A stretch of DNA of 64,000 nt. It comes from CAWGUU01 sp963825765. GTDB taxonomy: Bacteria; Actinomycetota; Acidimicrobiia; Acidimicrobiales; AC-14. A program made the position numbers and the translations under genes. Positions 24,334 to 32,698 of the stretch are shown in pieces. Location of the stretch: assembly GCA_963825765.1 (NCBI GenBank), contig CAWGUU010000004.1, positions 62,001 through 126,000 on the forward strand. Direction: 5' to 3'. How positions within the stretch are numbered: position 1 is the first letter of the stretch; every line of letters starts with the position of its first letter. The notes below the pieces were generated by a model that had not been told where the DNA came from, ran no database searches, and worked only from the letters and a program-made list of their open reading frames with translations.

Positions 24334-25836
24334 ATGCGCGCCAGGCTGGACAGACCCGACAGGCCGATCGTCCACCTGCTGATCCCGGCGTGGGGTGGCA
24401 CCGGGCTCCACCAGACCTTTGGTCACCGCATGCCCCCGATGGCCCTGCTGGTGCTGGCCGCCCACGCCCGCCGGGCCGGGTGGGAGCCGAAGGTCGTCGA
24501 CTGCAACTACCAGCGTGTACCGGCCGAGACGCCCGACCTGGCCTGCCTGACGGTCTGGACCATGACCGCGCCCCAGGCCTACCGGATGGCCGACGACTAC
24601 CGCGCCCGGGGCGTGCCCGTCGTGCTCGGCGGCGTCCACCCGTCGCTGCTGCCGGTGGAGGCCCTGCGCCACGCCGACTCGGTTGTCTCGGGCGAGGCCG
24701 ACACCGTCTTCGCGACCGTCCTGGCCGACGCCGCCGCCGGCCGCCTGCAGCCGCTCTACAAGGGCACCTTCCAGAACATGGACGACGTGCCGCTCAACGA
24801 GGAGTGGGCCGACATCCTCCGCACCTGGCCCCTCACCCGCTACGCCCCGCTGAACACCCTCCAGACCACCCGCGGCTGCCGGTTCAACTGCGACTTCTGC
24901 TCGGTGATCCGGATCAACGGGCGGGGGTCCCGTCACAGCTCGCCGGAGCGGATCATCGAGGAGGTCAAGGTCCTCAAGCGCACGGGCCAGCACATCGGCG
25001 AGTTCGCCTACGTCTTCTTCCTCGACGACGACCTGGCCGCCGACCTCGAGTTCTGCGGCGAGCTGTGCGAGGCCATCCTGTCCTCGGGCGTGAAGTTCCG
25101 GTGGGGGGCCCAGGCGTCCATCGGGCTGGCCCGCAACGCCGAGCTGCTCGACATGGCGTCGCGGAGCGGCCTGCGCACCATGTTCGTCGGCTTCGAGGGC
25201 ATCGACCGCGAGAGCCTGCTGGAGTGCAACAAGAAGAACCGTCCCGGCGAGTACGGCGAGCTGGTGGCCAAGGTCCACAAGGCGGGGGCCGGCATCGAGG
25301 GCGGCTTCATCTTCGGCTTCGACACCCAGGGCCCCGACTGCTTCGAGGACACCGCCACGTTCGTCGACAACATCGGCGTCGACGTCGCCCACTTCTCGAT
25401 CCTCACGCCCTACCCGGGCACCGCCACCTACGCCCGCATGCTGCGCGACGAGCGGATCACCAGCTTCGACTGGAAGCGCTACAACATGTACTCCTGCGTG
25501 TTCGAGCCGGCCCGGATGACGGCCGACCAGCTCGAAGCGGGGCTGGCCACTGCGTACCGGGCCTTCTATTCGAAGGGGCGGCGGTGGAGGCGGTTCCGCA
25601 GCCTGGCCCGCAACCGGGAGAAGGTCTTCCACCTGGCGCTCACCGCCACCAACCACAACTACGCCACCCGCTACCGCAACCCGGGCTGCTCGCCCGAGGA
25701 CGGCTACGAGGCCGACCCCGACGACATCGCCGGCCTGCTGGCCGCCAGCGCGGCGCCGGCCCAGGAGGCGCTCGACGTCGCCTTCGCCTCGGCGGTCGCA
25801 GCCGGGACGCCGGTGCGAATCACCGGCCGCCGATAG
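24334..25836 (+). CDS. B12-binding radical SAM protein (HpnR/BchE-like architecture)
   Basis: 500 residues. An N-terminal cobalamin-binding domain (PIVHLLIPAWGGTGLHQTFG, VVLGGVHPSLLPVEALRHAD, VVSGEADTVFATVLADAAAG) is followed by a radical SAM core with CRFNCDFC in TLQTTRGCRFNCDFCSV. Later motifs LDDDLAADLEFC, FVGFEGIDRESL and GFIFGFDTQGPDCF complete the barrel. Close relatives include methylases of isoprenoid or hopanoid ring carbons and other C-methyltransferases, but the reaction is not set by sequence. It follows the P450 gene by 12 bases and is probably cotranscribed. The last 60 residues (DPDDIAGLLAASAAPAQEAL) look unstructured. Confidence 0.9.
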   Translation: MRARLDRPDRPIVHLLIPAWGGTGLHQTFGHRMPPMALLVLAAHARRAGWEPKVVDCNYQRVPAETPDLACLTVWTMTAPQAYRMADDYRARGVPVVLGGVHPSLLPVEALRHADSVVSGEADTVFATVLADAAAGRLQPLYKGTFQNMDDVPLNEEWADILRTWPLTRYAPLNTLQTTRGCRFNCDFCSVIRINGRGSRHSSPERIIEEVKVLKRTGQHIGEFAYVFFLDDDLAADLEFCGELCEAILSSGVKFRWGAQASIGLARNAELLDMASRSGLRTMFVGFEGIDRESLLECNKKNRPGEYGELVAKVHKAGAGIEGGFIFGFDTQGPDCFEDTATFVDNIGVDVAHFSILTPYPGTATYARMLRDERITSFDWKRYNMYSCVFEPARMTADQLEAGLATAYRAFYSKGRRWRRFRSLARNREKVFHLALTATNHNYATRYRNPGCSPEDGYEADPDDIAGLLAASAAPAQEALDVAFASAVAAGTPVRITGRR

Positions 25837-25881
25837 GCGTCGGCCGGTACCAACGCGGCCCGAACAGGGGTGCTGGCACCC

Positions 25882-25910
25882 TTGGTGGCTGCCGCCGGTT
25901 GCGGTAGGGT
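25882..25910 (+). promoter_or_regulatory. Candidate promoter for the peptidoglycan-binding gene
   Basis: TTGGTG (25882-25887) and TAGGGT (25905-25910) are separated by exactly 17 bases, close to a sigma-70-type promoter. It would give a leader of about 160 bases before the ATG at 26079. This is a pattern match only. Confidence 0.3.
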
Positions 25911-26078
25911 CGCGTGCAACGGCGATCAGAACGTCACGGCGATCACTCCTGAACGGCACGACCTCGGCGCGGCCCCCATTCGGCGAAACCTCGGTTTCAC
26001 AGGCAGGGGACCACGTCCACGCTCGGCTCCAGGGGGGGCGCCGTACGAGTCCTGAACTCACTAGCGAAGGAGCAACAC

Positions 26079-26315
26079 ATGGCGAACGGAACGATCCCCA
26101 CTCCCCCGAACATCTCCCAGGCTCTTGGCTCGACAGGTCAGAAGGTGAAGAACGCGCAGGGTCTGCTCCTGGCCCACGGCAAGAACCCCGGGGCCATCGA
26201 CGGCCTCTTCGGGAACAACACCACCGCTGCCACCAAGGCCTTCCAGACGGCCCAGGGCACGCAGGCCGACGGCGTCATCGGCCAGAACACCTGGACGAAT
26301 CTCGTCATCAACTAG
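26079..26315 (+). CDS. Small peptidoglycan-binding domain protein
   Basis: The 78-residue protein is almost entirely one PG_binding_1 domain: VKNAQGLLLAHGKNPGAIDG, LFGNNTTAATKAFQTAQGTQ, ADGVIGQNTWTNLV. No signal peptide or membrane segment is visible, so it is either a cytoplasmic protein or leaves the cell by a non-Sec route. A GAAGGAG ribosome site lies 8 bases before the ATG. Such lone domains often bind wall peptides or occur in phage endolysins, but no phage genes are near. It is convergent with the patatin gene, and a long hairpin separates the two. Confidence 0.85.
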   Translation: MANGTIPTPPNISQALGSTGQKVKNAQGLLLAHGKNPGAIDGLFGNNTTAATKAFQTAQGTQADGVIGQNTWTNLVIN

Positions 26316-26406
26316 CAGTCCTCGACGACACCGCCGGCCGGAGAGCGAGCAGGCGAGCGAACCAATGTGGTGCGCTTCGTCCGGCCGGAGGCCGGATGCC
26401 ACGGTT

Positions 26407-26446
26407 CTCATTGGTGCGCCATCCGAAGCGATGGTGCACCAATGAG
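26407..26446. terminator. 17-bp hairpin between convergent genes
   Basis: CTCATTGGTGCGCCATC (26407-26423) pairs with 26430-26446 with one mismatch across a 6-base loop. It lies between the stops of the peptidoglycan-binding gene (plus) and the patatin gene (minus), so it can end both transcripts. No T-run is present on either side. Confidence 0.55.
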
Positions 26447-26488
26447 CTGGGCCCCGGCCGGCGGCGTCGAGCAGGCAGTGCAGGCAGC

Positions 26489-27445
26489 TCAGGCGAGGAA
26501 GGAGCGGAGCTCGTCGGCATCACCGGCGGCTTGGCGGCGACCCATGGCGATGGCGTCGGGCACGGCGGCCGGGGCCATGAGGAGCTTCGGGTCCACCCGT
26601 TCCGGCACGCGGCGGAACACCCGGCTGCCCGACCCCACCAGTGCCGCCAGCTCGGCCTCGGTCGATCCGGGTGTGGTGGTCATCGTGGCCTGCACGATCC
26701 CGCTGCCGTCGGTCAATGCGAGGACGACTACTCGCTCGGTGCCGGCGAGCAGGTCGAGATGGGTGCCGCTGCCGCTGACACCACCGTCCATGCACCGGCG
26801 GTCACCGATGGGTTGCGGCGCGAAGAGGCCCGGTACGGCGCTGCTGGCGGCGACGGCGCGCCGGATGCCGACGTTGGCCGCCTTGGTGACGACCACGCGT
26901 TCGCCCGAGTAGGCGTCGACGCAGGTGACGTTGAGCGCGGCCGACGGCCACGTCCTCGACGCCAGGACCAGTCCGATGTTGCGGGCCATGACCGAGGGCG
27001 CCGGCGTCCGGGCCGCCAGTGCGGCATGGCCTATGGCCTTGATCGTCCCGGGCTCGGCGTCGGGGGCGTGGCGGAACAGGTCGAGGGCCCGGACCTGGCT
27101 CGGGTGCAAATGGCCCGAGTGGGCCAGCGCGCCGAGCACCATCGGGAGCTTGGACAGCATCGTCAGCTCCTTGTAGAGCCGGTTGATCCGCCGGGCCGTG
27201 AGCACCGACGCCACCAGGGCCCCGGCCGACGTACCGACGACCCGGTCGGCACCGGCCAGGTCGATGCCCCTCTCGGCCAGCTCGTGCAGGTACGAGAGCT
27301 GCCAGGCCACGAAGAACACGCCTCCCCCGCCCAGCGACACCCCCAAGCCGAGGTCGTCGCCGTAGCGGGCGTCGAAATCGCGGGGCCGGGCCAAGCCGTC
27401 GGGCGTCGGCCCGGCGCCGCCTGGGTCACTCATCGTCGGGGCCAC
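26489..27445 (-). CDS. Patatin-like phospholipase
   Basis: 318 residues. The patatin fold is shown by the oxyanion loop GLGVSLGGGGVFFVAWQLSY, the nucleophile elbow GTSAGALVASVLTA, and the catalytic Asp motif MDGGVSGSGTH. No signal peptide is present (the start is MAPTMSDPGGAGP), so the enzyme is probably cytoplasmic. It would hydrolyse acyl chains from phospholipids or neutral lipids; the substrate is not shown. The gene is single, convergent with the peptidoglycan-binding gene, and divergent from the PHP hydrolase gene, with about 90 bases between the two starts. Confidence 0.9.
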   Translation of the reverse strand: MAPTMSDPGGAGPTPDGLARPRDFDARYGDDLGLGVSLGGGGVFFVAWQLSYLHELAERGIDLAGADRVVGTSAGALVASVLTARRINRLYKELTMLSKLPMVLGALAHSGHLHPSQVRALDLFRHAPDAEPGTIKAIGHAALAARTPAPSVMARNIGLVLASRTWPSAALNVTCVDAYSGERVVVTKAANVGIRRAVAASSAVPGLFAPQPIGDRRCMDGGVSGSGTHLDLLAGTERVVVLALTDGSGIVQATMTTTPGSTEAELAALVGSGSRVFRRVPERVDPKLLMAPAAVPDAIAMGRRQAAGDADELRSFLA

Positions 27446-27535
27446 GGCCGGTGCATCTCACCAGCACAATTGCACGATCCGCCACCGACCGGCCGTCACC
27501 GGGTGACGTAGCGTACGGCGCGTGTTGAGCGTCGG

Positions 27536-29281
27536 GTGACCGCCGACTCCCTGGCGGGTCAGGCGTACGTCGAGCGCCACCTCCCTGCCGCGCTGCGGTG
27601 GACGTTGTCGGTGCTGTCCGCGCTCGGCCTGCCGGCGTCGGGCCCGCTCCGCCGGCTGCGGCGGGCCCGTGACGCCGGGCCGCCCCCGGCCTGCGAGCCC
27701 GACGGGCCCGACGTGGTCATCACCGGCACCGTCTTCCCCGGCGACTCGAAGTCCTACCGGCTGCTGCCGTTCGAGGTCCGCCCGGATACCGCACGCCTCG
27801 AGGTCGAGTACCAGTACGGCGCACTCCGCCCTGCGTTGCCGGAGAACCCGATCACCAAGACGATGCTGGACCTGGGCCTGTGGGACCAGCGCGGCTACCA
27901 CGACGCGGCGGGGTTCCGTGGATGGTCGGGGAGTCGACACGACGACGTCTTCGTGGAGGCGGGACGGGCATCGCGCGGCTACCGCCCGGGCCCGGTCGAG
28001 CCGGGCACCTGGTACGTCGAGCTGGGCCTGGCGGCGGTCGGTCCCACGGGTGCGGAGTGGACCGTCCGTGTCCGCGCCATCCGGGGGCCGCCCGGGCAGG
28101 CACCGGTCCAGCGGCCCGTCGACCCCGACCACGTCGCCAACCCCGACCCAGGTTGGTACCACGGCGACTTCCACATGCACTCGTTCCACTCCAACCCCGA
28201 GGGCCCCACGCCCCGGTGCTTCGTGGAGCACGCCAAGGCCGCCGGCCTCGACTTCACGCCGGTGACCGAGTACCAGGTCGACGTCCACTGGGACGAGTAC
28301 GGCTCCCTCCAGGACGAGAACCCGCAGCTGCTGATCTGGCCCGGCCGGGAGATCGTCACCTACTTCGGCCACATGCAGTGCATCGGGGAGACACCGGGCT
28401 TCGTCGAGTACCGGCACGGCTTCGAGGGCGTGACCGTGGCCGAGATCCAGAAGGCGGTGAGAGGGGCCGGCGCGCTGTTCCAGGTCAATCACCCGACGAC
28501 GTTTGGCGGGCGGCTGTTCGCCAACTTCTGCCGCGGCTGCGCCTTCGAGCTGGGCGAGGAGATCGACTGGCGTGAGGTCGACACCTTCGAGGTCCTGAAC
28601 GGGCCCGCCGTGCTGCGCCGCACGAGCTTGCTTGGCGGGGACTTCGAGAACCCGTTCATGACGTCGGCCGTCGAGCTGTGGGAGGACATGCTCGACCGCG
28701 GCTACCGCACGACCGCCGTCTCCGGGTCCGACGTCAAGAAGGGGGTGGGGCTGGGATCGAGCGCCACCGCCGTCCATGCGCGGCAACTGTCGAGGGCTGC
28801 CCTGACCGACGCCATCCGTGCCGGACGGGCCTACGTGCGTACCAGGGGAGTGGCCCACAGCCCGGCGCTGGAGATGACGGTGTCGGCGCGCGGCGAGCCC
28901 CCGGGGACGTTCGGCAGCCGGTTCGTGCTCGATCCGGGGGCGACCGTGGCCGTCAGCGTCCTCGTCACCGGCGGCAGGGGCCAGGCGCTTCGCGTGCTTC
29001 GCAATCGGGACGAGGTCAACGTGGTGGCGATCGTCGACGACCCGTTCGAGCACCGGTTCCAGGCCGGCCGGACCGTCGGCGACGAGGGACCGCTGGGCAC
29101 ACGCTGGCGGGTGGAGACCTTCGACGGCCGGTCGCGGACCACCATCGGCAACCCGGTGTTCCTCGGCGGGCCGGACCACCCTCGGGAGCCTTTGCCGGCG
29201 TCGCCGATGCCGCCGGTCAGGAAGCGGTTCCTGCGCAACCTGTCCGCGGCCAAGGGCCTGCACGCGACTCATGTGATGTGA
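27536..29281 (+). CDS. PHP-domain metallohydrolase, CehA/McbA-like
   Basis: The 581-residue protein has an N-terminal beta-rich region and then a PHP-type domain starting at GWYHGDFHMHSFHSNPEGPT, where the HxHxxxxH residues bind metals. TPVTEYQVDVHWDEYGSLQD and QVNHPTTFGGRLF and AVSGSDVKKGVGLGSSATAV supply later ligands. The closest named relatives are CehA/McbA carbaryl-type hydrolases, but this family acts on many phosphoesters and esters; the substrate is unknown. The GTG start (VTADSLAG) gives a normal length. No signal peptide is visible. A short hairpin follows the stop. Confidence 0.82.
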   Translation: MTADSLAGQAYVERHLPAALRWTLSVLSALGLPASGPLRRLRRARDAGPPPACEPDGPDVVITGTVFPGDSKSYRLLPFEVRPDTARLEVEYQYGALRPALPENPITKTMLDLGLWDQRGYHDAAGFRGWSGSRHDDVFVEAGRASRGYRPGPVEPGTWYVELGLAAVGPTGAEWTVRVRAIRGPPGQAPVQRPVDPDHVANPDPGWYHGDFHMHSFHSNPEGPTPRCFVEHAKAAGLDFTPVTEYQVDVHWDEYGSLQDENPQLLIWPGREIVTYFGHMQCIGETPGFVEYRHGFEGVTVAEIQKAVRGAGALFQVNHPTTFGGRLFANFCRGCAFELGEEIDWREVDTFEVLNGPAVLRRTSLLGGDFENPFMTSAVELWEDMLDRGYRTTAVSGSDVKKGVGLGSSATAVHARQLSRAALTDAIRAGRAYVRTRGVAHSPALEMTVSARGEPPGTFGSRFVLDPGATVAVSVLVTGGRGQALRVLRNRDEVNVVAIVDDPFEHRFQAGRTVGDEGPLGTRWRVETFDGRSRTTIGNPVFLGGPDHPREPLPASPMPPVRKRFLRNLSAAKGLHATHVM

Positions 29282-29285
29282 CGGA

Positions 29286-29308
29286 CGGCGGCGGGTCTCG
29301 AGCCGCCG
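29286..29308 (+). terminator. Short hairpin after the PHP hydrolase gene
   Basis: CGGCGGC (29286-29292) pairs with GCCGCCG (29302-29308) across a 9-base loop, five bases after the stop, with ATCTTT a little downstream. It is a weak terminator candidate. Confidence 0.35.
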
Positions 29309-29367
29309 CATGAGATCTTTCGCAATCGACCCGTCGGAGAACCGGCGTCTCGGGCGACAGTAGGGCT

Positions 29368-29910
29368 ATGCAGGACGAGAGCACGGCGCTGATGGACCCC
29401 GGTCCGGGGTTCATCGCGCTGTACGACGACTCCCTGCCCCACGTCTACGGCTACCTGCTCAGCCGCTGCGGTCAGCCGTCGCTCGCCGAGGACCTCACCG
29501 CCCAGACGTTCCTCGGCGCGGCGCAGGCGGTCCGCCGCGACGCCCGCGCCAGCCTTTCGAGGGCCTGGCTCATGGCCGTGGCCCGGAACAAGCTGGTCGA
29601 CCACTGGCGGCGTCAGGGCCGGGAGGAGCGGGGCCTGCGCCAGGTGGCCGGGCTGGAGCTGGGCTACGTCGACCCGTGGGACGCCGAGATCGACGCCGTA
29701 CGGGCCCGGGAGACCCTCGACCTGCTCGGACCGCACCACCGGATGGTCCTCACCCTGCGTTACCTCGACGACCTGCCCGTGCCCGAGGTGGCCGCCCTGA
29801 TCGACCGCACCGTCCACGCCACCGAGGCGTTGCTGGTGCGGGCCCGGGCCGCCTTCCGCCGGGCGTACGGCGATGCAAGCAACACCGAGGAAGGGGCCGG
29901 CGATGCCTGA
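29368..29910 (+). CDS. ECF-type RNA polymerase sigma factor
   Basis: 180 residues. Region 2 is visible as FIALYDDSLPHVYGYLLSRC, AEDLTAQTFLGAAQAVRRD and AWLMAVARNKLVDHWRRQGR. Region 4 reads LGPHHRMVLTLRYLDDLPVP and EVAALIDRTVHATEALLVRA. There is no anti-sigma gene beside it; instead the gene overlaps a VOC protein whose N-terminus resembles sequences often found after ECF genes. The 8-base overlap and GAGGAAGG ribosome site point to coexpression with that VOC protein. The regulon cannot be predicted from the window. Confidence 0.9.
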   Translation: MQDESTALMDPGPGFIALYDDSLPHVYGYLLSRCGQPSLAEDLTAQTFLGAAQAVRRDARASLSRAWLMAVARNKLVDHWRRQGREERGLRQVAGLELGYVDPWDAEIDAVRARETLDLLGPHHRMVLTLRYLDDLPVPEVAALIDRTVHATEALLVRARAAFRRAYGDASNTEEGAGDA

Positions 29911-31255
29911 CGCCTTCGAGGCGCTGAGCGCCCGCTACCGGCACGACCCCTACCCGCCCACCGATCCCGACCCGGGCTTCGCCGCCCGGCTGCGCGCCCG
30001 CCTGGAGCAGGCGCTGACACTACCGGAAGGAGTCGACGTGACCGTTACGACGCTGGAGACCGAGTTCGTCCCCGAGGAGGCTGCATCTGCCGCCGTTGGC
30101 GGTGCCGCCCGCATGGCCATCACCCCGTACCTGGCTGTGGCTGGAGCGGCGAGGGCCCTCGACTGGTACGCCGAGGCCTTCGGCGCCCGCCGGCTCGGCG
30201 ATCCGATCGTGATGCCCGACGGACGGATCGGCCACGCCGAGCTGGACTTCGGCGGGGCGAAGGTGATGCTGGCCGACGAGTTCCCCGAGATCGGCCACAC
30301 CGCCCCCCAGCCTGGTGTGGGCAGCGGCATGTCCTTGCACATCGAGGTTGGCGACGTGGATCTGGTGGTCGACCGGGCCGTCGAGGCCGGCGCCACCCTC
30401 GACCGTCCCCCGGCCGACGGCGGCTACGGGCGCAACGCCGTCATCGTCGACCCGTTCGGCCATCGTTGGCAGATCGTCGCCGTCCCGGCCTCGTCGACGT
30501 CTTCGCCCTCGCCTGCCCGGTACCCCGGCGGGACGCGCCACGGCGACGTCGGCTACATGTCCTTCCAGGTCCCGGACCTCGATCGGGCCCAGGCCTTCTA
30601 CGGCTCGGTCCTCGGGTGGGAGTTCGCCCCGGCCGAGATGGCCGAGGCCAGGATGGTCGTCGACGCCATGCCCTCGATGAGCGTGCGGGGGGGTCAGGCG
30701 CGGGGCGATTTCGTGCAGTGCTGGCGGGTGGACGACGTGGTGGCCGCGGTCGACCGGGTCCGGCGGGCCGGCGGGACCGCGACCGAGCCCGAGGTCCGGC
30801 CGTACGGGACCGCGTCCGACTGCGTCGACGACCAGGGCATGGTGTTCTACCTGTGGCAGCCGACAGAGGCCGACGCGCTGGCCACGGCTGACGTCTCCGA
30901 CCGGGACCGGCCGGTCAACGGGAGCCGCGACGGGGACGTCGCCTACCTGACGATCGGGGTGGTCGACTCGGCCCGGTTCCGCGCCTTCTTCGGCTCGGTG
31001 CTCGGATGGCGCTTCACCCCGGGCCACGTCGTCGACGGCTGGAACGTGGAGGACACCATGCCGATGACCGGCCTCCACGGCGGCCAGGACCGCGCCGGCG
31101 TCGAGCCCATGTACCGCGTCGACGACATCCACGCCGCGGTGGCGAAGGTGCGCCTGGCCGGCGGTCGCCCGGGGGACGTGGAGCAGACGCCCTACGGATT
31201 GAGCGCCCACTGCGCCGACGACCAGGGCATCGCCTTCTACCTCGGTCAGCTGTGA
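29903..31255 (+). CDS. Three-domain VOC (glyoxalase-fold) protein
   Basis: 450 residues from the ATG at 29903. A 50-residue N-terminal part (MPDAFEALSARYRHDPYPPT, DPGFAARLRARLEQAL) precedes three glyoxalase/bleomycin-resistance-type domains: YLAVAGAARALDWYAEAFGA (first), GYMSFQVPDLDRAQAFYGSV (second), and AYLTIGVVDSARFRAFFGSV (third). Each ends with a QG(I/M)(A/V)FYL-like or FGHRWQI strand. VOC proteins bind metal and act on, or sequester, small molecules; three copies in one chain are unusual. It is translated with the ECF sigma factor, which suggests a sensor or resistance role, by inference. No transport signal is seen. Confidence 0.85.
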   Translation: MPDAFEALSARYRHDPYPPTDPDPGFAARLRARLEQALTLPEGVDVTVTTLETEFVPEEAASAAVGGAARMAITPYLAVAGAARALDWYAEAFGARRLGDPIVMPDGRIGHAELDFGGAKVMLADEFPEIGHTAPQPGVGSGMSLHIEVGDVDLVVDRAVEAGATLDRPPADGGYGRNAVIVDPFGHRWQIVAVPASSTSSPSPARYPGGTRHGDVGYMSFQVPDLDRAQAFYGSVLGWEFAPAEMAEARMVVDAMPSMSVRGGQARGDFVQCWRVDDVVAAVDRVRRAGGTATEPEVRPYGTASDCVDDQGMVFYLWQPTEADALATADVSDRDRPVNGSRDGDVAYLTIGVVDSARFRAFFGSVLGWRFTPGHVVDGWNVEDTMPMTGLHGGQDRAGVEPMYRVDDIHAAVAKVRLAGGRPGDVEQTPYGLSAHCADDQGIAFYLGQL

Positions 31256-31275
31256 CGGTTGGGTAGAACGGCGGG

Positions 31276-31692
31276 ATGGGTGAGGTGCGCTACGAGGTCG
31301 TGCCGATCGGGGTTGTCGAGTCGCCGCTGACCAACCTCGAGTCGGCCCCGAAGCAGGGGAACGAGGGGGCGCCGGACGCCTGGCTGGTGTTCGACGCCGC
31401 CGTGCTCGACGGGTTGAGCGATCTCGAGCCGGGTGACCACGTGATCGTCCTCACCTGGCTCCATCACGCCGGGCGCGACGTCCTTCGGGTGCACCCGCGC
31501 GACGACCTGACGAACCCGGAGCGCGGCGTGTTCAGCACCCGCTCCGCGTCCCGCCCGAACCCCATCGGTCTGCACGAGGTCGAGGTCGTGGCGATCGAAG
31601 GCGGTCGGGTCCAGGTCCGCAACCTGGAGGCGGTGGACGGCACGCCCATCGTTGACGTGAAGCCGGTCTTGAAAGGTAGCCGCCGGCCGTAG
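31276..31692 (+). CDS. TrmO/TsaA-like tRNA methyltransferase-fold protein (UPF0066)
   Basis: 138 residues covering the whole UPF0066 fold: VPIGVVESPLTNLES near the start, EPGDHVIVLTWLHHAGRD, and the signature FSTRSASRPNPIGLHEVEVV. E. coli TrmO methylates N6 of t6A37 in tRNA-Thr, and shorter homologues like this are common in actinobacteria, though they are not proven to share that activity. No ribosome site stands out before the ATG. It comes 20 bases after the VOC gene and 18 bases before the VapB-like antitoxin gene, so it may be read with the sigma/VOC unit. Confidence 0.8.
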   Translation: MGEVRYEVVPIGVVESPLTNLESAPKQGNEGAPDAWLVFDAAVLDGLSDLEPGDHVIVLTWLHHAGRDVLRVHPRDDLTNPERGVFSTRSASRPNPIGLHEVEVVAIEGGRVQVRNLEAVDGTPIVDVKPVLKGSRRP

Positions 31693-31710
31693 TTGCGATA
31701 TCCTAGTGCT

Positions 31711-31917
31711 GTGTCGAAGACATCAGTCGAAGTGGACCAAGATATCGTCCGTCAAGCTGCGGCGATCCTAGGGACCAGGACCCTACGAGAGACGATCGAC
31801 GCCGCCCTCCGGGAGGTCGTGCATGCCAAGCGACGGTTGGAGCTCATCGCTCTGCTCAGCGAGGAGGGACGGTTCGACTTCGACGCCGCCGAGGAGGCGT
31901 GGGGGGCGGAAGGATAG
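31711..31917 (+). CDS. VapB-like antitoxin
   Basis: A 68-residue protein starting at a GTG (VSKTSVEVDQDIVRQAAAIL). The sequence is the short ribbon-helix-helix type of VapB: SVEVDQDIVRQAAAIL, GTRTLRETIDAALREVVHAK, with an acidic C-terminal tail (FDFDAAEEAW) that would wrap the toxin. It is placed directly before the PIN-domain gene; its TAG stop abuts the toxin's GTG. Antitoxins of this kind bind DNA as dimers and autoregulate, so a site in the 31690-31710 region is expected, though I do not see a clear palindrome. Confidence 0.85.
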   Translation: MSKTSVEVDQDIVRQAAAILGTRTLRETIDAALREVVHAKRRLELIALLSEEGRFDFDAAEEAWGAEG

Positions 31918-32337
31918 GTGGCCCGTACCCGCTACCTCGTCGACACGAGCGTCTTCGCCCGCCTGGCCAAGCCGTCGGTGGCCGCCGCATTCGCGCCACT
32001 CGCTGCCGGAGGACTCGTCGGTCTGTGCGCGCCGGTGGCCTTCGAGCTCGGGTTTGCCGCTCGGAGCCCCGACGATTACCGCGCAATGGCCGATCGGCTC
32101 TCCTCGTTCCCGCCGGTCCCGACGACTGACGCCGACCACCGGCGCGCCCTCGACGTCCAAGCGGCGCTCGCCGTCCGAAGCCAGCACCGGGCCCTCTCCC
32201 TGGTCGACGCCCTCGTCGCCGCCGCTGCCGAGGCGCACGACCTGGTCGTGCTCCACTACGACGCCGACTTCGAGCTCGTGGCCGAGATCACCGGCCAGGA
32301 CCAGGAATGGGTCGTCCCCCGAGGAACCGCCGACTGA
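31918..32337 (+). CDS. VapC-like PIN-domain toxin (RNase)
   Basis: 139 residues. The PIN fold shows its first acidic residue in RYLVDTSVFARLAKP, then FELGFAARSPDDYRAM, and the last acidic cluster in LSLVDALVAAAAEAHDLVVL followed by HYDADFELVAEITG. These acidic residues bind Mg and cut RNA. The start is the GTG directly after the antitoxin stop, with GGAAGGA before it. The partner is the VapB-like protein. Type II modules of this class arrest translation when the antitoxin is lost; the RNA target is unknown. Confidence 0.9.
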   Translation: MARTRYLVDTSVFARLAKPSVAAAFAPLAAGGLVGLCAPVAFELGFAARSPDDYRAMADRLSSFPPVPTTDADHRRALDVQAALAVRSQHRALSLVDALVAAAAEAHDLVVLHYDADFELVAEITGQDQEWVVPRGTAD

Positions 32338-32680
32338 CCGGATTCGGCGTTGCGAGGTCCTCCGACTCTGGTGCCGTGGACGCCACGTGAGCGGCCAATC
32401 TGAGACGTGAAACGCCGGGAGCGGAATGCGCCGAGCGCCACAACGTCGGTCGCCTGCGATGTTGATCACGGAGCCGGGAGCTGCCCTCGGGCGCGTAGCC
32501 GGCGTTCCCGCGTGTGTCTCACTGGCGCTACCGCCGACATTATCGGGCCCCTGAGTTCCGACTGCGGATGGGCCGTACGGCCTCTTGGCCGTAGGTGATC
32601 GAGCAAGACTCACGGCCGGCGGTAGACCCGCAACCGCCGTTTGCCAGCCCCATCGCCTGGTGGGGACGCGTCCGACAGGC
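32338..32680. other. Intergenic stretch between the two toxin-antitoxin modules
   Basis: Apart from the operator-like palindrome at its right end I see nothing coding here. Open frames on both strands are Arg-rich with no domain or ribosome site. The composition is slightly lower in GC than in neighbouring genes. Confidence 0.5.
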
Positions 32681-32698
32681 CATATGCATTACCATATG
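32681..32698 (+). promoter_or_regulatory. Operator-like palindrome over the MazE start
   Basis: CATATG-CATTAC-CATATG: two copies of the self-complementary hexamer with a 6-base spacer. The ATG of the antitoxin (32696) lies in the second copy and another in-frame ATG (32684) in the first. The position fits autorepression by the toxin-antitoxin complex or a choice between two starts. Confidence 0.45.

Noticed and set aside
22957..26061. Very long minus-strand open frame (over 1000 codons) across the P450 and radical SAM genes
   Set aside because: It is the antisense of two clear enzymes, has Gly/Ala/Val/Glu-rich composition and no domains; GC-rich DNA often leaves the antisense frame open.
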